Source: Rhytidiadelphus loreus
Lineage: Eukaryota; Streptophyta; Bryopsida; Hypnales; Hylocomiaceae
DNA: 64,000 nucleotides
Direction: 5' to 3'
Assembly (NCBI GenBank): GCA_947034895.1
Contig: OX344764.1
Location: 34,722,935 to 34,786,934 of the forward strand
Shown here: piece after piece, positions 12,601 through 25,054 of the stretch
How positions within the stretch are numbered: position 1 is the first letter of the stretch
Layout: each line of letters opens with the position of its first letter
Position numbers and translations under genes: made by a program
The notes under the pieces: model-generated
The model's input: the letters and a program-made list of their open reading frames with translations, nothing else
Told to the model about the DNA's origin: nothing
The model's database searches: none

Positions 12601-14568
12601 TTTCTTGAAAATCACTTGTTCATCATCTTCTTTGTATATTTATATTAAGTTCAGACGCTCCCTTGGTCCTGATTTGTCTCACTAAATATGCCTGTCAGGC
12701 TGCCAGCATTTAGCGGTGTCTCACGGACGGCTTCCAATACTCGAGGAAACAACAACGGGTCAGCAAGTGATCAACCAACTGGTGAGTGGGAAATAGTCTG
12801 AGAAACTTGTTTAGGTGTCCGGCTATTAAATAGGTATGAGCTGATGTCGAGGCTTCTGATTTGAGAAACTCTGCTCCTCTTGTATGGTGAATGTTTACTG
12901 CTTGTTACAATTCGTAAGATGTCGAGATGTTGCTGCAGCTGCGCCTGGTGTGGATACTGGAGGAATGTATCCACGAGGATCAAGAGATAAAGATAATGAT
13001 GGTAAAAGAAGCGAATACTCCTGGTCAGAGCAAGATGAGCCTCACAATGGAAATGTTTTGAACAAAAAGAAAGAAAGCACTTGGAGGGATCAGGATTATG
13101 ACAACGTGTACACGAACTTACCTCCACGCACTGAGAAAGGGGATGGAAAGGGCCAAGTAGGTGATCACAACACCAGGTAATTTCTGAGTAATAAAAAAAT
13201 CTTGCTTCTGCATGCAACTTTACTGTTCTGTTTGGAGTTTCTTTTTTCTCCAGCTTAGTCTGACATGATTCAGGATTGTTCCAAGGAACTGAAGGGCACA
13301 AGTCACTGAAGAAGGACTGTTCCAATATGTACTTCTGCTGCATTCTAGACCGTGGAGCGTAGAACCATATGACGATCTTCTTAGAAAGTTGCTACAGTTT
13401 CTGGAAACAGCATCTAATAAACCGGAGCAGCCTGTCCCTTTTGCGGATTGTTGTATTTCTTTGTTGTTTGTAGATTCATGCCATAACTGAGATGATTTAT
13501 TTTGAGACTGTCTTTATATCATTGGTATCTTCACATTTTAGGGTTGGTCCAATGTTTTTGCCGTGCCTTCTCAAAATCTTTGTTAACAGCTCGTTTATCA
13601 GCTTACCACTTCCACTTGTATGGTGACAGTCAAACTAGAAGGACCTTGTCCGTGGAAAACTCTAGCAAGGCTCTTGGCAATCTTCATTTGGGTTAGTTAC
13701 TCTGAGTCTTGCAGCTGATTGAAAAGTGTAGTCGATAATTCTATTCTGTTAAACTGTAGGTGAAGGATGTTTTCGGCCTAGATTTTATCGTAGTTTGCTC
13801 TCAGGAAATACTAGCAAGTACTTTTCTGTCTTTTCATGTAGCTTGGCTTTACTTGCCGGTGCTGCAACTCCCTGTCAGTTGACCTGTTCACCCTTACTAT
13901 TATGTTTCAGAAAATAGATGGTGTCGATTAGTGTCATCACAATTCTTGCTGACATAAATTTAGTGAATGTGTGTGAATTAGAGAGTAGACAATAAGGAAT
14001 CATGTGTTTACTGTGTGTACGAACTTGCAGAGGATGATAGCGCATCTGAGTTTGGAGGTCGTCAGACCTCTGGTTCTCGAGGAACACCCTCAGGCCAGCA
14101 ATGGCAAACTGCACCAAGAGAGAATAGTTTGCCAGCAGCCAGGTATGGTAGCAGTTTGCAACCTTTTGTGTACTATACTATTCTGTTGACAGAACAAAAA
14201 TGGATCATCTTTTTCCTGTTATTCATGATGCTTTCTAGATTACCGTCTTGGTGACTTTATGGGTGCATTTTGGTTTTGTGCACAATGGATATCATTGATG
14301 TCATTTGATGAGTCTTGCTGTCTTGGCGGATGATATTCTTGCCTAAGATGTCGATTTTCATTTTGGCAACAGCTGAGATGCTTTTACCAAATACTCCTTG
14401 TCTGTGCACATGATTAGTATGCAACATATCACTTTTGTTGATTGTTGTGCCAATGCATGGGCGTGATATGTGAGTGTATGTGCTTGTGCCATGTGTAGTT
14501 CGGGAAATAAGAAACAAGCGTCAGCATACTTCTACAGCGACAGCGAAGAAGAAAATGCTCCAGAGTAG
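9670..14568 (+). CDS. TON1: TONNEAU1 (TON1) microtubule-organising protein
   Basis: Twelve exons: 9670-9756, 10508-10640, 10929-11017, 11127-11246, 11672-11817, 11958-12021, 12444-12568, 12699-12781, 12939-13176, 13630-13691, 14031-14142, 14499-14568. They join in phase to 1,329 nt, 442 aa. The N-terminus MDDYMREMVDLKTLVTKTLE and the following ELRANVFQAMEEQD match land-plant TON1, which is related to animal FOP/OFD1 centrosomal proteins. Residues about 75-103 (KLLMALVCEYMEW...) form the LisH dimerisation motif, and PLLLAIVESF follows near 130-140. The rest is Ser/Gly/Asn-rich and ends in the acidic tail SDSEEENAPE. By family knowledge TON1 works with TON2/FASS and TRM proteins in a PP2A complex that organises cortical microtubules and the preprophase band. 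At 442 aa it is longer than flowering-plant TON1. Intron 2 is GC-AG. The start is chosen because MDDY is the conserved family start. Confidence 0.93.
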
Positions 14569-15299
14569 ATCTCCTTTAAATTTGCAGCCTGATGTATTGA
14601 ATTGTTATTTTAGAGATGTTTCATTATGGAGCCTTAGATTAACCGATGTCACTATCTCGGACTGCCTGAAGTGCGCACAGTGCCTCTGGCTTTGTACCCC
14701 AGGTGCCAATACTCAGCTACACGTGTCATACCTGACAGGCTAAAACCTTTGGTTCTGTAGAGTTCATTGATTTTATTCAGGACGTTTGGGACTTTTTTGC
14801 AATTTGGATCTTCACTTCTGTCTTGCAAATTTTAGAAGCGCAGGGTAAGTTAATTACTTACCCAAGCTGTGCACGATCTTGGATGGAGTTCCCGATGAGC
14901 TGTTGGTGCTCTGATCAGTGTCTCCGATTAGTATTTTCCAAGTTTTTGTGCCATCTCCTGTCTGGCATTGCTGTGTACTGTGTGGAACTGTCAGCTTTGT
15001 TGATTGAATTTAGATGCATGCCGTGGACTGTTTTTGTCCTTAAAGTATATTTGATTTAATTAACTGACGGACTACGGGTTGAATGGCCGACTTGTATAAT
15101 TATAGGATTTTGAAATATGGGAAGAAGTGTCCACTGTCCAGTCGTTTATAAATCTTTAGACATTAAAATCAGAATATTGTCATCGATAAATATTCAGATG
15201 CGAGTGTGTTTCATTTTCTTGACACACTTGGCAACACATTGGCAGGCTTCTTGATCAGTACGATTGCAAGCTAACTTACTAGTTTGCATGTATTGAAAA
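14569..15299. other. TON1 3' flank
   Basis: Contains the TON1 3' UTR after the TAG at 14566-14568, followed by AT-rich intergenic DNA. No further gene is visible; the short frames at 14474-15059 are read-through of the last exon and chance. Confidence 0.5.
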
Positions 15300-15400
15300 A
15301 CGTGTTCATGGATTGGTACTTTTTGAAAACACGTTCATGGATTGGTACCTTTTGAAAACATGTTCATTTATTGGTACCTTTTGAAAACATATTCATAGGA
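15300..15400. repeat. Tandem repeat, about 31-bp unit, three copies
   Basis: The unit GTTCATGGATTGGTACCTTT plus TGAAAACA is repeated three times with few mismatches and followed by a truncated GTTCAT copy. A weaker duplication, ATGTTCAACATGTTTG, follows at 15410-15465. Confidence 0.8.
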
Positions 15401-17989
15401 AGAACAGGATGATGTTCAACATGTTTGTTTGGGAAGATTATTACAATGTTCAACATGTTTGAGGTCCTCTCAATCAACATAAACACTTGTGTTCAGCCCT
15501 CAACATATTGAACAATACTGAATGAATTCTTGTTACTCACAAATTTGGCACATTTGGAAATGCTAGGAACCAGAGAAGCTGATCTGGAACTGGTATCTCA
15601 TCTGAAATCTCAGATCTACACTAATCCTAGATTTAGGTCTGACGTTTCAGTAAGGCAGTAAATACCCCACTTGAAAGTCCATAGTTTCAGCACTTGACAA
15701 GACAAGTTGGCACCAATGACTGGGAAAAAACAGTGATTAGTTCAAAGGTAGCCTGTGGAATTAGGGAAAAAATCAGTTGCATTTTGAAAAAGAAAAAAGA
15801 AAAAAAGGAAAGAATTTGATAGGGTCGGAAATTAACTATTGTAGTGGCCCCCAAAAGTTGAAGGATATTTTAACCACTTCCTTTCAACATTTGGTGGATT
15901 TCAACTACCATAAGATAATAGTTAATGGTTGATACCCAAATAGGGTGAGATACCTGGATGAGGTAGGCAAGGTACCAATTTAGGAGGGTGGGTATTGACA
16001 AGGTGTGTGTGTGACCATTGGAGCAAAGAATTAATAAGAACAACACTTTGCAATAGTCATCAATCCAATGCATTGCCCTAAATTTCTTGACTTGTATAAA
16101 ATTGACAACCATGAAGAGTACAATATTAAGAAATGGCCTTGCTCAATGACGAGGTAAGAGGTAATTTCTAAAAAAGCAAAGCAAAGTTTTGACTATTGAA
16201 AAGTGTAGAAAGTAAAAATGTTAACTTTGGAGCTTTAAGCACAATCCAGCCTTTACATCCATCAACCAAATTAAGCATGTGAATTTTGACCATAAATAGG
16301 TAGAGAAATCTCACCCACCTAAGAAGGACCTTTGCTTCACCTAAAGTTAGACATCTAAGGGGTGCAAAGGAAGTTGCAAAAGTCAAAGAGCTTTTTATAG
16401 AGTCAAATGAAAGGCTCTAATCTTTATATAGATTGAAGGAAAATATTTAAAAAATGGATCAGTTATATGAGTGAGAATGAAGATTTTTTTTTTAAAAGAA
16501 GCAAAATTTGGACTATTAAAAATTGTGAAGAGAAAAGAGCTTCAATATTCAAATCCATTGGGCTAAATTAAAATGTGAATTCCAACCATACATAAATATG
16601 ATGCAAAATTTCACCCATTATAAGAAAGATACTAAGGCTAAACCAAGGATACAATATTCATTAGTACTTTTAGTTTTAAATTGACATTTTAGCCAATGTC
16701 AATTTGAATTTGGAAGAAATTGACCAATTAAAAATTGATAATGTAAAACAATAACTAATAGATTTTGCAATTGAGAAGATGCAACCAATGGCAATTGAAA
16801 AAACCCAGTCCATTTCTAACAGTGTTATTTGCCACCAACCCAAAATTGTCAATAATCTAACAATGCCACTAATCCATAATTGTTGCTAGCCCAAAACTTG
16901 CTCTACCAATCTAAAATGACCACTAATCCTAAACTACCACTCACTCAAATGGCTACAAATCTAAAAAATCTACCCTAAAAGCTAAGCCAATATGTACATG
17001 CTACTTAAGAGTATTATTTTCAATACCCAAACAAAAATATACTTTTGAAATCTCTAATAATAATTGTTTGATTGCTCAAACTTTGACATTTAATATCCAT
17101 TGGCAAAGAATAAATTTTTGTATAGGGGGCATCAAAGTTCATATTTTAGAAAACTTAGGTTTTCACTCGCTTATGAAGAGAGCCACCCATTGGGCCTTCA
17201 AAATTCTTTTTTTTTCAAAATCTTGCCTTGATGATAGAATTTTGAGAGTCATCATTAAATTATTATTCTAAGTTGTATTTTAAAATACATCTTCATAATT
17301 TTGGAAATTTGGACTACTTCTTCATCCTTTGGGGATTAAACTCCTATTTTTTCTCAAACAATAGTTACTCTATCTAAAATACAATCTATAGATCATATCC
17401 ACATGGCTAGATCAACTAATACACAAATCAATATTTTGCAATAATATTTGAAGACAAAAATTGAAAATTACTTCAAAAATCAATTATAGATTGGATATTT
17501 ATTAATATTTATTTTCTTTAGGTTTAGAATGTTAAGTTTTAATCATAGTGATTTTTGAAGATTTTTATTTTATTTCTTTATTCGTCATTTATAAAGGGTC
17601 ATTTTTCAAGGCCAAAATGACTAGTATCCTTTGAATTATTTCTAGAGCAAAAATTTCAAAATCTATACCTTACAAATGTTAAAGAACTAACACAAGAATC
17701 GTTTTTTAAATGATGGATGAAAAAATGAATTTTTGTGTGCTCGGAATGTGTTTGCATTCATCCATTGTTCTTCATTGATGCAAAAATTGTGATTACTCAT
17801 TCATGATTATTGTGCACCATTGTGAATGAATTCATGTAGGGGTGGGAAAAGAAAAAAAAGAGCTTGCAAAACTAATGATGTGATATCCAAATTCTATTCA
17901 TGCCATAATTTACCTTGCCAAAAAAGTTCAAAATCTACATTCCACTTCACCTCCCAAGACTCTCAGTAGGAGTGAAAGGGTTAGGGAGG
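15401..17989. other. AT-rich intergenic DNA, no gene seen
   Basis: Long A/T-rich stretch with scattered short frames that start and stop at random and show no recognisable motif. A stretch such as 17260-17340 (ATTATTCTAAGTTGTATTTT...) has a diverged relative at 5870-5935, so the region is largely old dispersed repeats. Confidence 0.5.
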
Positions 17990-18203
17990 ATTGAGCCACC
18001 TTATTGTCCCAAGTTTTATCCTTGGAGAAAATAGTGGAATTTTTAATTTGCTACTAATGATTAAATTTTCAAATTCTGAATTCATATTTTCAAATCATAG
18101 GCCCCGAATTATTGGGGAAGAGGTGAACAAATACAAAATTAACACGGCACAAAATAGGAGCAATTTTTACATTTACCCTTGGATGGGGCAATAAGGGGTC
18201 AAT
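17990..18203. mobile_element. MITE of the ATTGACCCC family, copy 1
   Basis: About 214 bp with terminal inverted repeats: the left end reads ATTGAGCCACCTTATTGTCCC and the right end, in reverse complement, ATTGACCCCTTATTGCCCCA. Its interior aligns with the inverted copy at 47894-48115 (shared AAGAGGTnAACAAA...AAATTAA...CACAA). The termini also match the left end of the 5.0-8.7 kb element. It lies about 200 bp upstream of the UBA5 start codon. Confidence 0.65.
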
Positions 18204-18407
18204 CCTGGGTGAGCTTACCTGCGTATTCTACAAGCAAGCATCGTATGTACATACGAATGTGCATACGGAGTCTTCTCCTTATACGTACACGACTGGACAT
18301 ACGGTAGTCTTCTCTCCAGCAGCAGCGCACATCGTTCTTGACTTGGTGGATCCCTGCTCTTGTGTTTTGGCCACTCTGCTTCTTCGCCTTCCCCAATTCG
18401 GATCGCC
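18204..18407 (+). promoter_or_regulatory. UBA5 promoter/leader with 16-bp palindrome
   Basis: A perfect 16-bp palindrome, TCGTATGTACATACGA, lies at 18241-18256, about 150 bp before the ATG. It is followed by further CATACG half-sites (around 18260 and 18298) and a TATACGTACACG sequence. Such clustering is compatible with a dimeric transcription-factor site, but it may lie in the 5' UTR. No factor can be named. Confidence 0.4.
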
Positions 18408-21400
18408 ATGGAGGACGAGGTGAAGGCCCTGCTAGCCCTCGTCAACAAGCTGCAACCTGCCGTGGTGGACGATCCCGTGCACTCTTCGGAACTCAATCTG
18501 GTGCGATGGCGTATTTCTTTTTAATGTTGCATTTAGTTTAGGGTTTTGTCTCTGGCATGGATGACACACAGGTCGATTGCTTAAGACGGTTCTTCTTCTT
18601 CTTCTTTAATTCGCATTTTATGTGCAAGTAGAGCGCAACTCAAGTATCATTGCACTCTTTTGTCATGGTCTTCTTTCTGTGCAGATTAAGGATCATGCCG
18701 AGAGAATTGCAGGGTTGGCGAAAGCGCAGCCGGCCTCGATGGCGCGGCCTAAAATCAAGGTATGGCTTACATTTCGATCCAACGTCTTCGATCCTTGGTT
18801 GTCAAGTTTTTGTACTACATTGGAAGCATTTTCTAGATTCGCGTTTTTATTTTATTATCCCTTGAAGAATGCCAAATTGTGGTTTCAAGGGGGTTTGGAG
18901 GAGGTTATATGAGGATTCTTGTGGGTCGAATTTTAAATATTGTTTGACCTATATATACAATGTTCTTCACTGATTCTGGTGATACTGGATTTGGTTTCAT
19001 CTGAATTGTATTCTACCCGATATGACCTGTTGAATTGGTCATTTCAAAACCATGAATTCGGGGTATGTTTAGGAGTCAAGTGCCCTTAGTATATCAATCC
19101 AGCTGTAATTTGCTTTCTCCTTTTAAGATTTGCATGATGTGGATTACATCATTAGCATTGTTGAATCTCATGTTGAAAGTTTTTTGAAATTGTTGCAGGA
19201 GATGAGTGGAGAGGTCGTGGACAGTAACCCTTACAGTCGTCTCATGGCGCTGAAGCGCATGGGCATTGTGAACAATTATGAAGACATTCGCAAATTCTCG
19301 GTTGCAATTGTGGTAAGCCCTCACCGCATCTTGCTTTATAGTGCTTGCGCAGTTTTCGACCGACGTGGGTGTTGTTACAATGTAAACGAAATGTTGATAT
19401 AGAGACAATTGGAGACCATCCCAATGAATGTTTCTCTGTGTCTAGTAGGGCTATCACCCCTCAATTCTCTCCACAACTCTCTCCTGTTGCTTGCTCCTGT
19501 TGCTTGCATTGCCACATGGCACATTGCAGTTGGAAAAGATGACTGTCCAGAGTCATAGCCTCCATGCTCCTCTGCATTCTCAGACTGTAGATTTTCAAGA
19601 TCTGATGGTTCTAATTTAGTCTGGAAGTGAGGGTTGTGTCTGATAACCATCTTAGACCTTCCAACCCTCAAATGGTTATCTAGTGCATAGTTATTGACTT
19701 CCCTCAGCTGTTATGGAGGCTATCAATTTCACTTCCTTCCACTCTCAGAGGTGTAGATCTCCAAGACTTGACGGTCCTCTTTTAGTTTGGAGGAAAGGGT
19801 TATGTCCTCATCTAAGGCTTCATGACCCTTGACCAATCGTCTAGTGCTTAATTATTGACTTCGCTCAATTTTGTCAAGGCTACCAATTTCACCTCCCTGG
19901 CACTCTCCAAGATTTCACAGTCCTAATTTAGTCTGGAGGAGAGGGTTTTATCCGACAGTTATCTTAGGCCTCCAGGTCCTCGACCAATTATCTAGTACAC
20001 ATTTACGGAGTCCCTCTGTTTTTTCCTGTCAAGGCTATCTATTTCACGTTTTGGATGCTATTATAGAGGTTTACGCTTTGTCGAATCCCGGTGGATGTGG
20101 CAGGGCATCGGTGGTGTGGGTAGCGTAGCAGCTGAGATGCTCACACGATGCGGCATTGGCCGGTTACTGCTTTATGACTACGACACTGTTGAGCTGGCTA
20201 ACATGAACAGGCTCTTCTTCAAGCCTGATCAGGTGTGCATCACAATAGCACTCTGTGAATATGTACTTCTTTTCTACATGTATGATTCTATGTTGAGCTG
20301 CAATCAATGTACTGTGGCTCATGTTGGTATTTAGTCTTTAATTTAGGATACCCAGTCCCAGCTGTTTTGGGTGGCTTACCTTTGTAAGATAGAATTTTAA
20401 ATGCGGATCTTGCCCCCATTTTTTCAAGAGGTTTCCAATGCTCTATAATTCATACTATTTCGATATCTTGCGAATGAGTTTGGGTTTCCAAAGGGAGAGC
20501 TAAAACCGTCAATAGTCATTCAGTCTTCAGCATTTGCACATTCACTTATTTCTAAAAAAATGTACTCGTCATTAAAATGTACTTTAACTATGGACTATTG
20601 ATTGCTCTCCCACAACAAAAGATATCCTACGTGAATGGGTTCAGTACCTTAGTGCGTCCCCTCTTGCTGGACGACTTGGATTACACCTTTCCAGATACAT
20701 GTACGAAAACTGATTTGTTTACGACAGTGTTAGGCTGGTGGAATTGACTTCTTCTTGATGGTTTGCTTGTCAACAGGCTGGTATGACTAAGACCGATGCA
20801 GCTGTGCAGACACTGGCAGAGATCAACCCTGATGTCATCCTTGAGGTGGGCACTGCGGAGATTTCTATTCTATCTTTGGGCTAATGGGATTGAAACCTGC
20901 CTGTCTTGTTGTCGACTGACGAAATATGAGCTGGAATTCAACTTTTTGCTGTGCTCATGCACATTGGGAACTCTAGTCGAACTTGGCCTTAGCCGATTGA
21001 TGTAGACCTTAGCGGCCTATTTAGTGCCATAACTTTTTGAGGACTTGTTTTGAGGGTTATGTTTTATGACTGTGCAGAGTTACACACAGAATATTACTAC
21101 CGTAGATGGTTTCAAGAAGTTTACCGATAGCTTAACCCGAGACATAAAGGGAAACAGCACCGGAGGAAAAAGCGGAGTTGACCTTGTACTTAGCTGTGTT
21201 GATAATTATGAGGCTCGTATGGTTGTTAATCAGGTACTCAACCTGTGGATTTGGTTTGGCATCAACTTCATTATTTTAGCTTGCTTGTGATGGCTGAGTT
21301 CTACCTGACGTTTTGATAATCATGTTTCGATTAGCAACTACCTTGTGCTAATCTGACAAGATTCATAAATTGGATTGGATCCCTCATCTGTTAAAACTTC

Positions 21401-23989
21401 ATCCTTCCTTTTGTTTTCAAGTTCTCATTCTTGCACATGTTAAGAAAGCAGGATTGTGCTTACTAGTATCCGATGCTCTTGTGTAATTGCCAGGCTTGCA
21501 ATGAAATGCGCCAAACTTGGATGGAATCAGGTACACGATCTTGGATGTATGTTTTGTCTGAATTTTAATCAACAGGAGAGGACATAAAGTTGGTATTATC
21601 AAAACTTGTACTCTTAGGAGCTTTGAATCGTATTATGGGATGTGTTGCTATTATAGCATAGCACTTTTAAGCATTGATTGAAATTGGAAATGATTCTACA
21701 TTTTAGGCCTCCTCTGACTCCGTCAAGTTGACCCTCTTATAAAGTCATGCAAGAATCATTTGAATATTACAACCTATCTTTGCCATGATCTAAGGAATTG
21801 ATGATGTGGGACTTCTACTTTGAATGCAGGTGTTTCTGAGGATGCAGTGTCTGGTCATATTCAATTATTGATTCCTGGCGAAACTGCTTGTTTTGCTTGC
21901 GCTCCACCGTTGGTATGATTACTCCAGAAATGCTCTGTCCCTACTGGACTTTTATGAGATTAAGATATTAAATTTAAGAGTATGGTAGGTCTTATTTTGG
22001 AGAAGTATGAAATTTGCTTTGCCACTTTCAAGTAGTAAGAGGAACACAAAGTTCTGATAGTACGAGTAAGTTTGACATATGGATTGGTGCGTACATGGCA
22101 GGTCGTGGCATCAGGAGTGGATGAGAAAACTCTCAAGCGGGAAGGTGTATGTGCAGCGTCTTTACCAACTACCATGGTAAGCATCACTTTTTGTATTGCA
22201 AGAAATAATGATTCTGAAAGGTTTTGGACTTTTTCCTGTCTTGTAAACTTCCTACTAACTGAGATAGTTTTTTATTTCATTATTGTAAGGAATGCTGCAA
22301 GTGAATTTCGTCAATAGCTTTAATATAATCTTAGATGACTTGTATTTGAATGTTGCGAAATAGCTTTTTTGATGCCAGAGTTTTGGCAGGGTATTGTTGC
22401 AGGACTGTTAGTACAGAGTTCACTGAAGTATCTACTCCAATTTGGCTTGGTCTCTAGATACTTGGTACGTTTTCAACATTTTCTTTTAATGTGTGAGTAT
22501 ATTCATACCAAGTACAAATTTATAAGAAAATAACTCAAGCTTATCTCATACAAGAAGAACGTTTGATGATACTGCGGGAAATCGTTTCTGTTCATATACT
22601 AGGTTAGGGGAGCACTTCAGATGAGTACCTAAAGATGTTATTCATAGCAAGTTATAGGCCCAGACACCATTCGGCACCATTTGGTTGAGGAAATTGATGC
22701 CGGCCGTTAATTCTATTGCTCATTACAGGGTTACAGTGCACTGAAGGACTTTTTCCCTACTATGGAGATGAAGCCCAACCCTCAATGCTCTAATACAGCT
22801 TGTTTAGAATGTCAGGTAAGTGACCTCTGATTGGAGCGGCTATTGTATCCAAAGCTACTTGGCAATTTGTTCTGCTGTGTTGTTTGGGATTTTCTTAAAT
22901 GTAGATTTTCGCACTTACAGTGCATGTTTCAGCAGCCCACTGATCTTGTTCACTTATGGACATTTGTAACCTACGTATCACGTAGTTGGCATCTGTGTAA
23001 CAAAGGAATGTTAAAATACAGGATGCCGAGCACTGATTTACCGTGTACTTGCAGCATGAGTATGCATTGAATAAACCAGAGCGAGATGCTGCTGCGAAGG
23101 CCAAAGCCGAAGCAGATTCTGAAGAGGCTAGTCGAGCAGCAGAAGTGCCGCTTCACACTGAGAATGAGTGGGATATTAGGTTAGTCAATGGTCCTCTCCA
23201 TTTTTCTTGTTTGGTTGACTTAACGTAATCCGTTAAGAATGAAATGTAGTGACAGGTCCAACTCTCTGTTTAGAAGTTTAGAAGTACTTGGATCACGTTT
23301 TGGGATTTTTCATTTTCTCTATTCTCTGTTTAGTCAAAATCACAACCTGTGCTTTCAAGCCAAAGTTGTCCTTGGTTTCAACTTGCTAATCGTTTGACTA
23401 GTGCTCTTATAACTGATTTTGCTGTGCTCTTGCAGTTTAGTGGACGATGACGATGATGCAGATGTTTTCAGCGACCCAGTCAATGATTTTACCAGTGAAC
23501 CGTCCGCAGCAAGTGAGTTCCTTTTTCTCTAACTCTTTAACTCTTTAATGCAGGAGATCTCTGCTAGTTTTTTTGTTTCAGGTCGAGGTACCTAAATGCG
23601 ACAACGTAACGTCTTGCACAATAAGTTCATCTTGATTTTGTGTTGGTTTTAGGTCATATACCAAATAAACTTTGAATAAACCTTTTGTGACTAATGCATA
23701 TAACGTCCACATAGCGCATTCTTTGCTCGTTTGAAATCCTCTATGATCTGCAAGCAAGAATTTTAACAATTACGATAACAGTAACTGTATCAGTGTCGCT
23801 TTTAGAACCATCAGTTTCAAACCTTACCAACTTGGTGGTTTCGAATTCTCAGCAAGGGACTTGCCAGATGGCTTGTTGCGGGAGCTTCCTGAGGCAGACA
23901 AGTCCGAGATGACGGGGGACGATTACGTGCAATCTGGGGGAGACTTGGATGAGCTTCAAAAACAGCTTGAAGCACTTAATGCTTTGTAG
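18408..23989 (+). CDS. UBA5: UBA5, UFM1-activating E1 enzyme
   Basis: Fourteen exons: 18408-18500, 18685-18759, 19199-19312, 20104-20232, 20777-20845, 21078-21233, 21494-21530, 21830-21912, 22102-22176, 22390-22464, 22729-22815, 23055-23179, 23436-23512, 23853-23989. They join in phase to 1,332 nt, 443 aa. The adenylation domain has the nucleotide loop GIGGVGS (95-101), [11 protein letters not shown] and [13 protein letters not shown]. The catalytic cysteine is Cys269 in [12 protein letters not shown]. Zinc ligands are Cys245/Cys248 (CFAC) and Cys322/Cys327. After a linker, [13 protein letters not shown] (368 on) is the UFM1-interacting sequence, and [15 protein letters not shown] ends the protein like the UFC1-binding tail. 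The enzyme adenylates UFM1 and passes it to UFC1 for ufmylation, mainly of ER-bound ribosomes. All known key residues are present. Intron 3 contains a tandem repeat. Confidence 0.96.
19553..20048. repeat. Tandem repeat of about 160 bp within UBA5 intron 3
   Basis: Three diverged copies (19553-19716, 19717-19875, 19876-20030) and a truncated fourth start. Each begins near GGCTATCAATTTCAC and contains a block like CTAATTTAGTCTGGAGGA and a TATCTAGTGCA-like segment. Copy lengths are 164, 159 and 155 bp. The array accounts for most of this unusually long intron. Confidence 0.85.
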
Positions 23990-25054
23990 AAGCGTTGTTG
24001 TTACTTGGGATAGTCCTCTCCTCACTTTTTTTAGTTCTACTGGTGCGAGTCTTTGTCAAACTTTTATACCAGAAAGCGTTGGGTAGCACGATATGGGACT
24101 TTGACAGGTACACTACAGCTCTGATTGCCCGACTTGGCGTTGCTTGCGTGAACCTTTCCTAAAACTGACATTTCGACAGAAGGTTTACTTGAAAATTTTG
24201 GACGAGAATGAAGATTCATATGTTGATTTAGTTCTGGCCAGCCGATTTTAATATCGACTGATTCTGGTTCGTTTACCATTTACATGTCCGTAGAGAGTTT
24301 CACACATTCTTGTAGCAGCAGTGTATAGAACGTAAGTATTACACTGGAGCCTGTTACAGGAAACCAACTCACCGATGCTTCTTTCTTTGATCTTTTAGTT
24401 CGTACGTCTAGTAGTGCTGGCTCTTCTGGATTTTCTTTATGGATTACCCTACTGTATTGTGTTTTGGGAGTGATTCTTAGCAGTAGAAAAGTGGTGCTGG
24501 AACCAAGTAAGGGAGAACGAGCTATTTCCGAGTGTGTGCAAATGAGGGCTTGGCTTAGGGCTTTCTAGTCTTCTTGTTATGGGCAAGCGTGAGAAGGTTT
24601 AAGGTAGCACTTTTTGCAAGGTTTTAGTATGTTTTGGGTTCAATTCTCTAATTTGGTTGGTTGGAGCTTGGATAGAGTGGAAAAATATTATTCAAAGAGT
24701 GGAATGTTAATTTCATTTACCCAGTTAAATTCTTGATTTATATGGTGTTAGCCTTATTATTTATTTATGTGGTGAAAGTGCAAAATTATGGAAGACTATG
24801 CCATTGTATGTGATGAGTCCCATCTCAATTCTATATAATATAGATGCATGGTTGAGTGATCACAACTTTGGTTCCCTCTCATTTATTGGTACTCCCACCT
24901 TTTTCATAACCACATAGCTTGTTTATCCAAGAATAGTTATTTAAAATATAGGAAACACAAATCATTTCTTGGTTGATTTAACCATAAAGAAGTGATGTAA
25001 ATACAAAAAAAAAATCAATGATTTTGTCTACTAAGAGACAAACTACTATGTGGC
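23990..25054. other. UBA5 3' UTR and intergenic DNA
   Basis: The first 500-600 bp are likely UBA5 3' UTR and terminator region. From about 24650 the DNA becomes AT-rich and featureless. No gene seen. Confidence 0.5.

Noticed and set aside
12771..13343. 190-codon antisense frame
   Set aside because: Lies opposite TON1 exons 8-9 and introns, and has no recognisable domain.
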